A stretch of DNA of 51,068 nt from JAAEQG01 sp023133475 (GTDB lineage: Bacteria; Planctomycetota; Phycisphaerae; UBA1845), in contig DAOVLE010000005.1 of NCBI GenBank assembly GCA_030631415.1, positions 1-51,068 of the forward strand, written 5' to 3'. A model generated the notes under the pieces. That model saw only the letters and a list, made by a program, of their open reading frames with translations, was not told where the DNA came from and searched no databases. The position numbers and the translations under genes are program-made. Positions 33,222 through 41,836 of this stretch are shown piece by piece. Every line of letters starts with the position of its first letter. Positions within the stretch are counted from its first letter, which is position 1.

Positions 33222-33845
33222 TCACGCGAAATGCGTGAAAAAGTCCGAACCTGGCCCAAGCAAGTCCCGCAGCCGATCCTGAGCCCTGGCCCGCAGCATG
33301 TAGACTGCCCCCTCGGAGCGACCCATCGCACTGGCCACCTCCGACACCGGCTGACCCGCCAGATCGTAGAGCCGCAACACGGTTGCATAGTCGGGTGGGA
33401 GCTGTTCCAACGCAACTTCAATCAAGCAACCAGCCTCACCGCGAGCTGCCTGGCGGCTCGGGGTTGTGGTGGTGATGCCCAACGCCTCCAACAGGGCGAT
33501 GGTTGACTCCTCACCACGCGGCGGAGCGACGCGCTTGCAAGGCTGCGGGCGTTTGGCCCGACCCAACTCTTTAATGGCGTCGCGAAGGTTGTTTTCTGCC
33601 ATCCGCGTCAACCAGGCCAGGAACGATCCCGGGCCGCCGGGTGTGAAACAGCCAATCTGCAGGAACGCCTCCAGATAGGTCACCTGCATGACATCATCCT
33701 CAGCCAGCGCCGCCTGCCACTGCTTGCCGATCTTGCCAGCCAAGCGGCTACGCACTTGTGGGCCATGGCATTGCAGCAGGGTGCCAAGAGCCTCCTGATC
33801 TCCCCGTACCGCACAGACTACCAGTTCGTCATCGCGGTCGACCAT
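33222..33845 (-). CDS. ECF-like RNA polymerase sigma factor
   Basis: About 207 residues. Region 2: QWQAALAEDDVMQVTYLEAF and FLAWLTRMAENNLRDAIKEL; region 4: LPPDYATVLRLYDLAGQPVS then EVASAMGRSEGAVYMLRARA. The open frame runs to 34256, but that extension is hydrophobic and overlaps noncoding DNA; ATG 33845 (MVDRDDELVV) follows a purine-rich GGAGAAAGGGGC and is preferred. It lies upstream of the TPR Ser/Thr kinase and is probably controlled by it. The linker is long and Thr/Arg-rich. Confidence 0.88.
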   Translation of the reverse strand: MVDRDDELVVCAVRGDQEALGTLLQCHGPQVRSRLAGKIGKQWQAALAEDDVMQVTYLEAFLQIGCFTPGGPGSFLAWLTRMAENNLRDAIKELGRAKRPQPCKRVAPPRGEESTIALLEALGITTTTPSRQAARGEAGCLIEVALEQLPPDYATVLRLYDLAGQPVSEVASAMGRSEGAVYMLRARAQDRLRDLLGPGSDFFTHFA

Positions 33846-34167
33846 GGGACATGCCCCTTTCTCCGCTCGCCAGACAATCCGCGAGTTGGCCTCCAGTGTA
33901 GCCTCCGAACTTTTCGGCAACAAGTGCGTGAGTAAACCGCCCGCCATGTCGCTTCCATACTGGAGGGGAAAGAGGCAAACGAGGCAATAAAAGCTCCAAG
34001 GTGGTCTTGGGGAGAAAACGGGAATGCCGGTGGGAACATGCCCACCGCAAAACAATGTCACAAGAGTAACAAGAAGGAGAACGGTGATGAAAACGAGTGG
34101 TGCGATCACGAGGGCGGAAATGAAAAACGGTCTGGGATTTATCCTGCAAAGAAAGCGAGGAATTACC
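33846..34167. other. Divergent regulatory region between a sigma gene and a PEP-CTERM gene
   Basis: It contains a GAGGCAAACGAGGCAA motif near 33970 shared with other intergenic sites. The GAGG ribosome-binding site for the next gene lies at its right end. No clear promoter or small gene assigned. Confidence 0.45.
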
Positions 34168-34869
34168 ATGAAGCGACACCTTATTGCTTTAGCGTTAGTG
34201 TTCGCAATGTTAGGGGCGGCGGATTGTGTATGGGCTTCGTCCATCGCGTGGGCCAACGGAATTGGTTACGGTGGCGGGAAGGTAGTGGCTACGGGGGCTG
34301 ACGGTAGAGTTGCTAAAGACTCCGGCAAGGGGTTCGGCGGGGCCCTCAGCGTCACCAGTCCCGATGGGACCGCCAGTGCCACGTCCAGTTGGGGGGCATG
34401 GTGGAGGGTGCGAGCCGGTGGCACGGGCGGAAACGGCGGCTCGTTCGGGCACAGGGACGACGACCCCACGCAAACGTTCGCGGACGTGGACCTCGTCGGC
34501 GAGATGACACCGCCCGGAACCAGCGAGCCGAAGTTTCACCTTACCGGCTCTGTCATCGCGGACGAAGATGCCACATGCTACATTGCTCTACTGAGCATTG
34601 ATCCCTATGGCATTCCCGACGAATTTATGGGCACTGCTTCTGATTTGATCGATCTGGGTCTGATTTCTTCAGGAGATGTTTTGTATGAGGACGAGTTGTC
34701 GGGTGTTAACCTCAATTATGATCAGTACATTCCCCTTGATCACGAGTATGACCTGCAAGACCTGACACTTCTCAACCTGCCGCACGGAACATCCATCCCC
34801 GAGCCCGGTACGCTTGCCTTCCTGGCTGTTGGCGGGCTGATCGCCCTGCGGCGACGGAAAACGAAGTGA
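34168..34869 (+). CDS. PEP-CTERM sorted exported protein
   Basis: About 233 residues. A signal peptide (HLIALALVFAMLGAADCVWA) and a C-terminal sorting signal (SIPEPGTLAFLAVGGLIALR) are clear. The mature region is Gly/Thr-rich and beta-like. The open frame starts at 34024, but the ATG at 34168 has GAGG nine bases upstream and opens directly into the signal peptide. The neighbouring divergent gene is the ECF sigma factor that pairs with a Ser/Thr kinase; the arrangement may place this gene under that sigma, but this is only positional. Confidence 0.87.
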   Translation: MKRHLIALALVFAMLGAADCVWASSIAWANGIGYGGGKVVATGADGRVAKDSGKGFGGALSVTSPDGTASATSSWGAWWRVRAGGTGGNGGSFGHRDDDPTQTFADVDLVGEMTPPGTSEPKFHLTGSVIADEDATCYIALLSIDPYGIPDEFMGTASDLIDLGLISSGDVLYEDELSGVNLNYDQYIPLDHEYDLQDLTLLNLPHGTSIPEPGTLAFLAVGGLIALRRRKTK

Positions 34870-34958
34870 GCCGGAGCATACCGTTTGTTCCCACAAGTGT
34901 CCCGAGTGTTCACTTGTAGTTTTTGATTGTTTTGATGTCTATTTCCAGCAGAGGACGC

Positions 34959-35063
34959 AGGGCGGGTTCCACCCACTGCGCGATGCCACAACGGCGGGTG
35001 GAACCCGCCCTACAACCGAATGGTGGGTTCCACCTCGCTCCGCGAGGTTCCACCCACCCTACA
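34959..35063. repeat. Two palindromic repeats before lpxA's end
   Basis: A head-to-head GGCGGGT pair (34959-35014) and a GGTGGGTTCCACCTCGCTCC/GCGAGGTTCCACCCACC hairpin (35022-35063). The lpxA TAG stop (35059-35061, minus strand) lies inside the CTAC edge of the second. Confidence 0.88.
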
Positions 35064-35850
35064 TCTGATTCAGTGCCCGCCGCGGGCGAACCAGCGAACG
35101 CTTTCGCTCGGCTTTGAGAAAATCCACCATGCGATGCCCGGCAGGTGTCACCACTTTCTCGGCAAGCTCGGCGATGGAGTGCGATAGAGGCCGACCGCTA
35201 CGATAGAGCAGCTTGTGTGCCTGGCGGATTTCCTCGATTTCGTCACGGGAAAAACCGGCCCGAGTCAAACCTACACGGTTGATCCCCCCGATCTGGTCGC
35301 GCCCATAGGCCAACAGAAAGGGGGGGATGTCGCAGGAAATGGCGGCGTTTCCGCTTAGCATCACCAGTTCCCCAATCCGCGCGAACTGGTGGACTCCCGC
35401 ACCACCGCTGAGAAAAGCTCGAGCACCCACGTGCACATGACCAGCCAACAGGACGCCGTTCAACATGTTCACGTGATCGCCGATCACACAATTGTGTGCG
35501 ACGTGCGAACCTACACCCAACAAGCAGTTCGCACCCACCACGGTCTTCGATTCGGGTATGGTCCCCCGGTGCACGGTGGCATACTCGCGGATGACGGTGT
35601 TAGGCCCGATCTCGCAGTAGCTTCGCTCGCCGGTGAAGGCGACATCCTGCGGGACGTGCCCCAGCACCGCGCCCATATGCACTTCGCAGTTCTCGGCGAT
35701 CCGCGTCCACCCGCACAGATACGCATGGGGATAGACTCGCACGTCGGCTGCGATGTGCACCGGGCCCTCAATTATCACATAAGGACCCACATCTGCGGAA
35801 GCATCTATTTCCGCGGTTTTGTCGACAATTGCGGTTGGGTGTATTGGCAT
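35059..35850 (-). CDS. lpxA: UDP-N-acetylglucosamine O-acyltransferase (LpxA)
   Basis: About 263 residues, family length. It performs the first step of lipid A synthesis, acylating UDP-GlcNAc. The left-handed beta-helix shows hexapeptide repeats from the N-terminus (IHPTAIVDKTAEIDASADVG). The catalytic His region is GVGSHVAHNCVIGDHVNM, equivalent to the INAHIAHD region of E. coli. The C-terminal helical part contains NRVGLTRAGFSRDEIEEIRQ, the LpxA-specific NxVGLxRxGF signature. The longest frame starts at 35871; ATG 35850 (MPIHPTAIVD) fits the family start. The usual lpxD/fabZ/lpxB neighbours are absent, so it is a stand-alone copy here. It supports a Gram-negative outer membrane. Confidence 0.93.
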   Translation of the reverse strand: MPIHPTAIVDKTAEIDASADVGPYVIIEGPVHIAADVRVYPHAYLCGWTRIAENCEVHMGAVLGHVPQDVAFTGERSYCEIGPNTVIREYATVHRGTIPESKTVVGANCLLGVGSHVAHNCVIGDHVNMLNGVLLAGHVHVGARAFLSGGAGVHQFARIGELVMLSGNAAISCDIPPFLLAYGRDQIGGINRVGLTRAGFSRDEIEEIRQAHKLLYRSGRPLSHSIAELAEKVVTPAGHRMVDFLKAERKRSLVRPRRALNQM

Positions 35851-35920
35851 GGTGTTGCGTGACTCCGTCAAAAGGGCTCGGGAAACAGGTAACTAACTAA
35901 TGCTCTATCGCCCATGGGCT

Positions 35921-36171
35921 GATGGTTGGGTGCCCCATGGCTTTAGCCGTGGGGGACGCGAATTGCATCAGGTATTCGCGTCCCCCACCGCTAAAGCGGT
36001 GGGCCACCCATGCGTCGGTGATCCATCGAATCAATCGCGATAGAGCACTAGCCCGCGGACGCCAGCCGGCGACATCTGCCGCCTGGAGGCGCCGCCGAAC
36101 CTCGAATTGTGACGCTCCACGCGGAAAAGTCCACCGGAATCCCGAACGTCGGGTCTGCGGACCCGACCTAC
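35921..36171. repeat. Family A repeat (flipped) and a short palindrome
   Basis: 35921-36010 is a family A copy in which the two arms are in swapped order and the central spacer is shorter. 36148-36171 is GTCGGGTCTGCGGACCCGAC, cousin of the one after the first gene (1239-1262). Between them is sequence with no recognised feature. Confidence 0.8.
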
Positions 36172-36179
36172 AGATTCAC

Positions 36180-37601
36180 TCAGGCATTTGCATAGCGCAC
36201 GGCGTGGATGGCCCCGACGAGGCGGCGCAACCAAAACATCAAAGCCAACACAATGGACGCCACACATACAGCGACAATCACACCCCAAAACCACAGTTGG
36301 GTGTCGGATGGGCCGTCCAAATCAAAAAGAAAGGAACCCTGCTGGCCACCCACATAGAAGACAATCACCGTGGTCAGCACCACAAAGATCAGCGGCCACA
36401 TCAGCGGCGTTGCGTAATAGCACACGATGGCTGAGACGCGGTAATCACGCAAACCACAACCCAGTTGAGCCCACAAGCAAACCGGGAACATGATCAAAGC
36501 CTGCATAACACACAGCAGCAGAACGCACGGTATCGCGATCAATGCGTGGATGCCCGAGGCGTCACCACCTTCTGCCATCAACGCCACTACCGAAACAAAC
36601 ACCGGCACCGCCAGAATGACGAACATCATCACCAAAAACGTTCCCCACCAGAAGTGCCGGGCTGACGCCATCCCCGCATGCACGGGGATTCGCTGGAAGA
36701 AGTCCGGCTGGCGAACTATGACCAGTTGCAGGCGAAGCAATTCCGCAAATCCCTTCAGCCGAAACTCGTGCTCCTGCCACCTGGTGGGGCTACGCCGTCC
36801 GCCGGGGAGGGATTCACGAACGGGCAAGCCGCACTCCGGGCACCGATTCTCCATCGGCAGATGCACGATGGCGTATCCGCACTGGTCACAGGTTGGCTCT
36901 CGTGGTGCAAATGCAGGCCCGTCCGGCTCGCCCACATAACGGTGTGCACCGGACACCAGCATCCGCACAGCCGACATCACCAACAAGCTGAACATGCCCA
37001 GAAAGCCCAAGAGTAGAATGATCTCGAAGCGCCCCCGTGGGTTAAGGTCGAGATATTTGAGAAAAACAACCACCACTGCCACGGGGACGACGAATGTTGT
37101 GCTCCAGTACACGTTTTTCACGCTGCGTTTCCACACCGAGCTGGCCCGATCGCCGCCGGCACACCAGGGCATGCTCACCGTCGCCAGCAGCAAAAGGGCA
37201 ATCTCAAGAAGCGGAACCGCCGCAAATGCCCCCAAAGCCGGCACCCAATTCCACGAAACACTCGCCGACATGGCAGCCTGCTCGAGCACGGCGTCAGCCA
37301 GGCCAACACGCACCATGTGCAAAGTGAAACTTTCTCTCAGAACCCACTCGTGCAACGTCTGTATCCCAACGATGCCCGTCGCCAGGAATAGGGCAAGCAC
37401 GTGTGCCAAAAGTGCCCGCCAAAGAGACCCCACAGCCAGATGCGGGCCTAGCTGCTTGGGAAACAACCAGAAGAAAAAGAGCGCTTTGAAGAAATTCACT
37501 CGCTTTGCCGGTTCGGGCACCGGCGCCGTCGGCGGCAACAACGGGGCTACGCACCCCGAGAACCCCTTTGGCAAAGCGGCAATGTTTGGGTGCTTGCTCA
37601 T
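36180..37601 (-). CDS. Multi-span membrane protein with internal zinc ribbon
   Basis: About 473 residues. Roughly nine hydrophobic spans are split by a cytoplasmic loop containing a zinc-ribbon pattern (CDQCGYAIVHLPMENRCPEC), which is two CxxC knuckles. Spans include LLAHVLALFLATGIVGIQTL and FLVMMFVILAVPVFVSVVAL. The open frame starts at 37661, but ATG 37601 overlaps the upstream gene's stop as ATGA. Function unknown; the N-terminal soluble stretch is Pro-rich. A Yip1-like topology is possible but not demonstrated. Confidence 0.8.
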   Translation of the reverse strand: MSKHPNIAALPKGFSGCVAPLLPPTAPVPEPAKRVNFFKALFFFWLFPKQLGPHLAVGSLWRALLAHVLALFLATGIVGIQTLHEWVLRESFTLHMVRVGLADAVLEQAAMSASVSWNWVPALGAFAAVPLLEIALLLLATVSMPWCAGGDRASSVWKRSVKNVYWSTTFVVPVAVVVVFLKYLDLNPRGRFEIILLLGFLGMFSLLVMSAVRMLVSGAHRYVGEPDGPAFAPREPTCDQCGYAIVHLPMENRCPECGLPVRESLPGGRRSPTRWQEHEFRLKGFAELLRLQLVIVRQPDFFQRIPVHAGMASARHFWWGTFLVMMFVILAVPVFVSVVALMAEGGDASGIHALIAIPCVLLLCVMQALIMFPVCLWAQLGCGLRDYRVSAIVCYYATPLMWPLIFVVLTTVIVFYVGGQQGSFLFDLDGPSDTQLWFWGVIVAVCVASIVLALMFWLRRLVGAIHAVRYANA

Positions 37602-39046
37602 TTGGACACCTCGTGTCGGTGCATAGCGCTGAAGACGGCGTCCAGGTTGACTCGTGCCCACGGCTTTACCGAGTTGCGGCAGGCCCCACCGTCATCTATC
37701 CCATTCACGTCAATGCTATAGAGCAAAAACCCGTCATCGGTGAGCCGGTATCGCAGGGGCTGCCGGTCGGCGTAGTCGATGGGCAGATACGGCAAAAACT
37801 TGGGTATCAGCTCGTCCAACGTATCGGGATAGCGATGGTTCCGGCGGTGATATTCGCCCAGGGCGAGCATGGTCACGGCGGCATCAAGCTGGGTTCGCAC
37901 ACGATACAGCCAGACCACCGTAGTCGTACTAATCGTAGTAGTGCTGAAGAACGTTGAGGATTCAAACCCCGCAAGAGGCCCCGGCTCCATTGTGCTCAAG
38001 GTCTGGCCGGCCTGGTCAGCCGCCACGAAGGTGTTGGCAGAGTCCAGCACCGCCACCGCTTCCTCGACACGCGCGCGTGCGATGGCAAAGTCATGGAACA
38101 ACGGCGAGGTGAGGTTCCAGATGCGCGAAGGCTTACGCCCCCCAGGCATCTGGCACCAAATCATGTGGCTCGCCGCCTCACTGACATCCAACCAGTCCCC
38201 ACCGTCGCGCACATAAATCTGTTCCAACCTGCACATCGCAAGTGCCCGTTTGCCGGCCAGCAACTCGCGGGGTGATGATGCCGGCCCCAGAATTTCGTCG
38301 ATCTTCAACGCCAAAGCTCGCGTGTCGATTGGTAAACGGAGGTCCCGCGCACAACAGATCATTTCATTGGCAACCACTCTGTCAGCGATGGAGCTGATCA
38401 ACTGTGCGTCACCCAAACGCGCCCGTCGAAGCTGCCGTGACATCTGTAAAGCCACCAGCCAGTCCTCCACCGCCACCTCGACGTGGCCGTGGTGCTCGAT
38501 CGACCAGCGGGAATGGGCACTAAGCCATCTGCTCCAGATGTGATAATCGGAATGTAGACCCCAGGAAACTCTCGTCAACGAGAAACTGGAGTCGTCGAGC
38601 CAGCCGGCTTCGGCCGCCTGGCGAAGCTCCGCCCGGGCGCTTTTGAATTCATCTGTCTCGAACAACACCGTTGCGGCAATAATGTCCACGCGGGATTCAT
38701 CCCACACACCCCGCAGGATTTCCGCCCCATTGTTTTGGAGTGCTTCGGTCAGCTCCGGGTCGCTTTCCCATGGCCGGTCCAACAAGATGTCGTTGGCTTT
38801 CTGGCTTGATATCGCCCCGGGCGGTGGCGGATCGAGGGCGACGATCTGAGCCTCCCAATACTCCACCCGGGGCGTCGGGCGGAGCGTAATCCGCAGATAC
38901 GCGAAGTGAGCGAACCAGCCGCCCAGCACCACCAGCACGATCAGCAAGCCCCAACGTCCCCATCGTCGGCGTCTGTGCGGAACGGAGGCTCCTGGCGTTC
39001 CCGCCGGGCGTTCTGCTTTCAACTTGAGACCTGCACATTCTGTCAT
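37598..39046 (-). CDS. Single-span membrane protein with pilin-like C-terminal segment
   Basis: 482 residues. One membrane span near the N-terminus (WGLLIVLVVLGGWFAHFAYL) is followed by a long mostly helical domain. The C-terminal part (LGEYHRRNHRYPDTLDELIP then YRLTDDGFLLYSIDVNGIDDGG) resembles the C-terminal segment of type II secretion pseudopilins and related planctomycete proteins, but there is no prepilin cleavage motif. Its stop overlaps the next gene's ATG (37598-37601), so the two are translationally coupled. Function unknown. Confidence 0.78.
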   Translation of the reverse strand: MTECAGLKLKAERPAGTPGASVPHRRRRWGRWGLLIVLVVLGGWFAHFAYLRITLRPTPRVEYWEAQIVALDPPPPGAISSQKANDILLDRPWESDPELTEALQNNGAEILRGVWDESRVDIIAATVLFETDEFKSARAELRQAAEAGWLDDSSFSLTRVSWGLHSDYHIWSRWLSAHSRWSIEHHGHVEVAVEDWLVALQMSRQLRRARLGDAQLISSIADRVVANEMICCARDLRLPIDTRALALKIDEILGPASSPRELLAGKRALAMCRLEQIYVRDGGDWLDVSEAASHMIWCQMPGGRKPSRIWNLTSPLFHDFAIARARVEEAVAVLDSANTFVAADQAGQTLSTMEPGPLAGFESSTFFSTTTISTTTVVWLYRVRTQLDAAVTMLALGEYHRRNHRYPDTLDELIPKFLPYLPIDYADRQPLRYRLTDDGFLLYSIDVNGIDDGGACRNSVKPWARVNLDAVFSAMHRHEVSK

Positions 39047-39062
39047 GGCACTACCATGATTA

Positions 39063-39120
39063 GTAGGGCGGGTTCCACCCGCCTTTATCGCATTGCGTGG
39101 CGGGTGGAACCCGCCCTACA
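39063..39120. repeat. Head-to-head GGCGGGT palindrome pair
   Basis: The plus-strand copy (39063-39083) and the inverted copy (39101-39120) flank a TTTATCGCATTGCGT core similar to TTTGTGGCAT... of the 96-bp repeats. Confidence 0.88.
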
Positions 39121-39173
39121 TCTGACCGCCTCGTTCTCTCTTCCCTGCTGCCTGTTGCCTCGTTGCCTTTTCC

Positions 39174-40592
39174 CTACTGCCCGCTGCCCGGTTGAGTTGT
39201 TGCCGGTCGGGTGGATGGGGCCGCAGGGGTCTGCTGCGGTTCGCCCGACTTGCCTTCCGCTTCTTCCTGGGGAACACTAAGGGTGATAACCACCGTGATG
39301 ATCTCCCCCCTTGCCCATTCCGCGCGGGCATCGGCGTTCTTACGCTTGCCATCTTCAGCCTTTGCCCGGCGACGCCCGGCGGAATCGTCCGCATCCTCAC
39401 TATCCTCGGCCTGGGCGCCCGGCGAAACTCGCGGCGACGGGGTGGTTCGCCGGCGTTTCCTACGGTGGAGCGAGGCGGGGGCCTCGGATTTGTCTGCCAA
39501 GGCAGACCGCTCCTCGATGAACTCGACGAGTTGTCCCGGATGCCCGGAGGGCGACGAATGGCCGGCCACCCCACCCAGAATACTGTCCAACTCCACCATC
39601 ACTTCCCCAATTCCCAACCGCAAACTTTCGGGGGAGGACGCGGCGGTCTCCAGAACCAGGGCGTCCAACTGCTCTGCCGGCATTCGCACCAACAACTGAC
39701 GATCACCCGCAGCCACGGGGAAGTTGGCCGGCGATTCGCCCTCCACGAAAAAGGTGAGCGACGAAGGGACCGGATCGGCGTCAGCCAGGGCGTCAGTGCG
39801 TAAGGATGGAATGTCCCTGGATGCCATGAATTCCAGCATCTTGTCCCGGGTCATCTCTCGGCTTTGGGCGTTTGGGAACGATGCGCTCAGGCGAATCGCC
39901 TCATCGGAGAACGAATGTTCGAGCACCTCCGCCGGCTTGATCCCGCAGCGAAGCTTCGTCTCGAGCGAGGCTGGTGGGCGGAGCGGTTCGGCAGGCGGAG
40001 ACAGTTGGCGAACCGCAAGGGACTCACCTAATGCCGCGCTCGATTCGGGCACCGCTTCAAACTCATTTGTCTCCATGGTTACGCCTTTTGTGACATGCGG
40101 CGTGTGAGGAGCCCCCCGCCCTTTTTTATGCCGGGTTGGTTTGGCTGCCTTTGCGGCATGTTGCCGGCTATCGGCGGGCATCTCGGGCTCACGCAGCACT
40201 ACTTGTTGTCTACGCGAGGAGACGGAGAGGTTCATCCTGGTTAATGCCCAAAACCCCGCCCCCACGGCGAAGATGACAATTGCAGCCATGGCCAACAGAC
40301 GCCGGGATGGCCTTCGTTTAGGGTGAGCCAGCGATGCTTGTTCCCGCACACCGTCGGGTGGTTGAGCGTGCTTGATGCGATCGGCAATGTCCGCGAGCAA
40401 TTGCTCCGGAGCCAGGCGTCGCGGTAGTGAGCGCACCGCCGCCACGGTCTGCCGGAGTTCGTCCAGCATCTCCCGCACCTGCGGATCAGATGCAGTCAGA
40501 CGCTCGACCTCGGCAGCCTCTGCCTCGCTCAGTTCGCCATCGAGGTAGGCTGACAACTGTTCGCCAAGTTGATCCTCATCCTGTGAAAGCAT
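39174..40592 (-). CDS. Long putative transmembrane anti-sigma factor
   Basis: About 472 residues. The N-terminus has the anti-sigma-type helical motif LGEQLSAYLDGELSEAEAAE, followed by EVERLTASDPQVREMLDEL (no zinc ligands). One membrane span is at about 99-115 (LLAMAAIVIFAVGAGFWAL). The remaining 350 residues are extracytoplasmic, rich in Ala, Glu, Pro and Arg, with RRKRRRTTPSPRVSPG low-complexity segments and a final Pro/Thr-rich tail. The upstream gene on the same strand encodes an ECF sigma factor about 250 bp away. The open frame extends 27 bases to a GTG; ATG 40592 is preferred. Confidence 0.75.
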   Translation of the reverse strand: MLSQDEDQLGEQLSAYLDGELSEAEAAEVERLTASDPQVREMLDELRQTVAAVRSLPRRLAPEQLLADIADRIKHAQPPDGVREQASLAHPKRRPSRRLLAMAAIVIFAVGAGFWALTRMNLSVSSRRQQVVLREPEMPADSRQHAAKAAKPTRHKKGRGAPHTPHVTKGVTMETNEFEAVPESSAALGESLAVRQLSPPAEPLRPPASLETKLRCGIKPAEVLEHSFSDEAIRLSASFPNAQSREMTRDKMLEFMASRDIPSLRTDALADADPVPSSLTFFVEGESPANFPVAAGDRQLLVRMPAEQLDALVLETAASSPESLRLGIGEVMVELDSILGGVAGHSSPSGHPGQLVEFIEERSALADKSEAPASLHRRKRRRTTPSPRVSPGAQAEDSEDADDSAGRRRAKAEDGKRKNADARAEWARGEIITVVITLSVPQEEAEGKSGEPQQTPAAPSTRPATTQPGSGQ

Positions 40593-40843
40593 ATCCCAAG
40601 CGTTCCCTGCCAAACTCACTCACACCACAACGAACACGGAGAGAATGGAGAATGGAGAATGGAGAATTGAGAACGATGTGCGATCCACGCTGCAATACTG
40701 TTGGAGCATACGCCGGGTTTTGCATTGTCCATTCTCCACACTCTCTTTTACGCGCTCTGTTCTTCACGCTCCCCTTCGGGTCGCCGCTAAACGCTGAGGA
40801 CTTGTCGCCGCTAAACACCCTCGCATCGTAGCGTTTCCCATTC
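40593..40843. repeat. Repeat-filled space between sigma and anti-sigma genes
   Basis: GGAGAATGGAGAATGGAGAA tract (about 40640-40665), then GGGTCGCCGCTAAACGCT and TTGTCGCCGCTAAACACC motifs (about 40776-40810) and an inverted ATTCTCAATTCTCCATTCC tract (40838-40858, reaching the sigma gene's end). The related block at 26560-26680 has the same order, so these are copies of one element inserted between two genes that are usually adjacent. Confidence 0.8.
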
Positions 40844-41524
40844 TCAATTCTCCATTCCTCTCCCGGTGTTGCCCATGTACGGTTTTAGTTGTTCTCGGAG
40901 AGCGGTTCGGGCACGGTGCAGCCGCGATTTTACCGTGCCCGGCGCGATCTCGAGTATCTGGGCGATTTTGGCGTAGTCGAAACCTTCCAGGTCGCGCAAC
41001 ACGATCACCGCACGATGGCCCGGGTCCAACGCCTTCAGGGCGTCCTCGACCTGCTGCTGTAGTTCGTCAGCCAACAGGCGGTCAGCCGGCTGAGGGGCAG
41101 ACCCGTTGGATATCCGGCTGCGTAGCGGTTCGCTCGCATCGTTCGAGAGCGTTTCCTGATCCAGCGATTGGGTCCGGCGATGCCTGGCTTTGCGGTGGTG
41201 CGAGAGCGACAGATTCATTGCAATGCGAAAGACCCACGTGTAAAACCCGCTGCGCCCCTGGAACGACGCAATCGACTGATACGCCCGGAAAAACGCCTCC
41301 TGAGTAAGATCGCGAGCATCTTCCACATGCCCGCACATCCGCCAGCACATGTTATAAACCTTCTCCTGGCACTTCGACACCAGTAGGCCAAACGCCTCCA
41401 CGTCACCACCTCGTGCCCGCTCGACCAGCACGGCATCCTCAAGCCGAAGCGCTTGCACCGGGCTTTCCGACGGCAGATCGCCCGTATTGCAGAGCACGGT
41501 CTGTTTGTTTGGACGTTCGGGCAT
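40844..41524 (-). CDS. ECF RNA polymerase sigma factor (RpoE-like)
   Basis: 226 residues. Region 2: YNMCWRMCGHVEDARDLTQE, AFFRAY and GFYTWVFRIAMNLSLSHHRK. Region 4: LDPGHRAVIVLRDLEGFDYA then KIAQILEIAPGTVKSRLHRA. These are close to the classic RpoE/SigW pattern. The linker carries a Ser/Gln-rich insertion (SLDQETLSNDASEPLRSR). The start ATG 41524 has a weak ribosome-binding site. The downstream anti-sigma candidate would be its regulator. Confidence 0.94.
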   Translation of the reverse strand: MPERPNKQTVLCNTGDLPSESPVQALRLEDAVLVERARGGDVEAFGLLVSKCQEKVYNMCWRMCGHVEDARDLTQEAFFRAYQSIASFQGRSGFYTWVFRIAMNLSLSHHRKARHRRTQSLDQETLSNDASEPLRSRISNGSAPQPADRLLADELQQQVEDALKALDPGHRAVIVLRDLEGFDYAKIAQILEIAPGTVKSRLHRARTALREQLKPYMGNTGRGMEN

Positions 41525-41602
41525 GGCTCAAGTTCCGCAGGCGAAGTTTTTCCGCCGACAAAAGGCCCCGACATTGTGTTATTACAATCATGTTCGCCTC
41601 AA

Positions 41603-41616
41603 GTTGACAGGTCAAC
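41603..41616. promoter_or_regulatory. Inverted repeat upstream of the ECF sigma gene
   Basis: GTTGACAGGTCAAC, a 6-bp arm inverted repeat with a 2-base centre, sits about 80 bp upstream of the sigma ATG. It could be an operator. It also contains TTGACA-like sequence on either strand. Confidence 0.35.
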
Positions 41617-41700
41617 AATGATCTTGGCGAAATGGAACCGGATTTTTTTCGTAAATATTCAGTAAACCCGTGGTGAAGAGGCAAGAGGCAACGAGGGTAG

Positions 41701-41836
41701 GCGGGTGGCGGGTGGCATGGTCCACGCTTGCGTGGCCATGCAGAGGGCAGATGACGTGATGGAAAGATCGAACGTGCCAGGGCTGTCCAGAACATCCTCA
41801 CGCAATACATGCCCACGCAAGCGTGGGCATGGCACC
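41701..41836. repeat. 136-bp dispersed repeat, family C (copy 2)
   Basis: Same length as 20121-20256 with about five differences. It is preceded by the GAGGCAAGAGGCAACGAGG motif (41670-41697), which is also found at 13608-13632. Confidence 0.9.
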
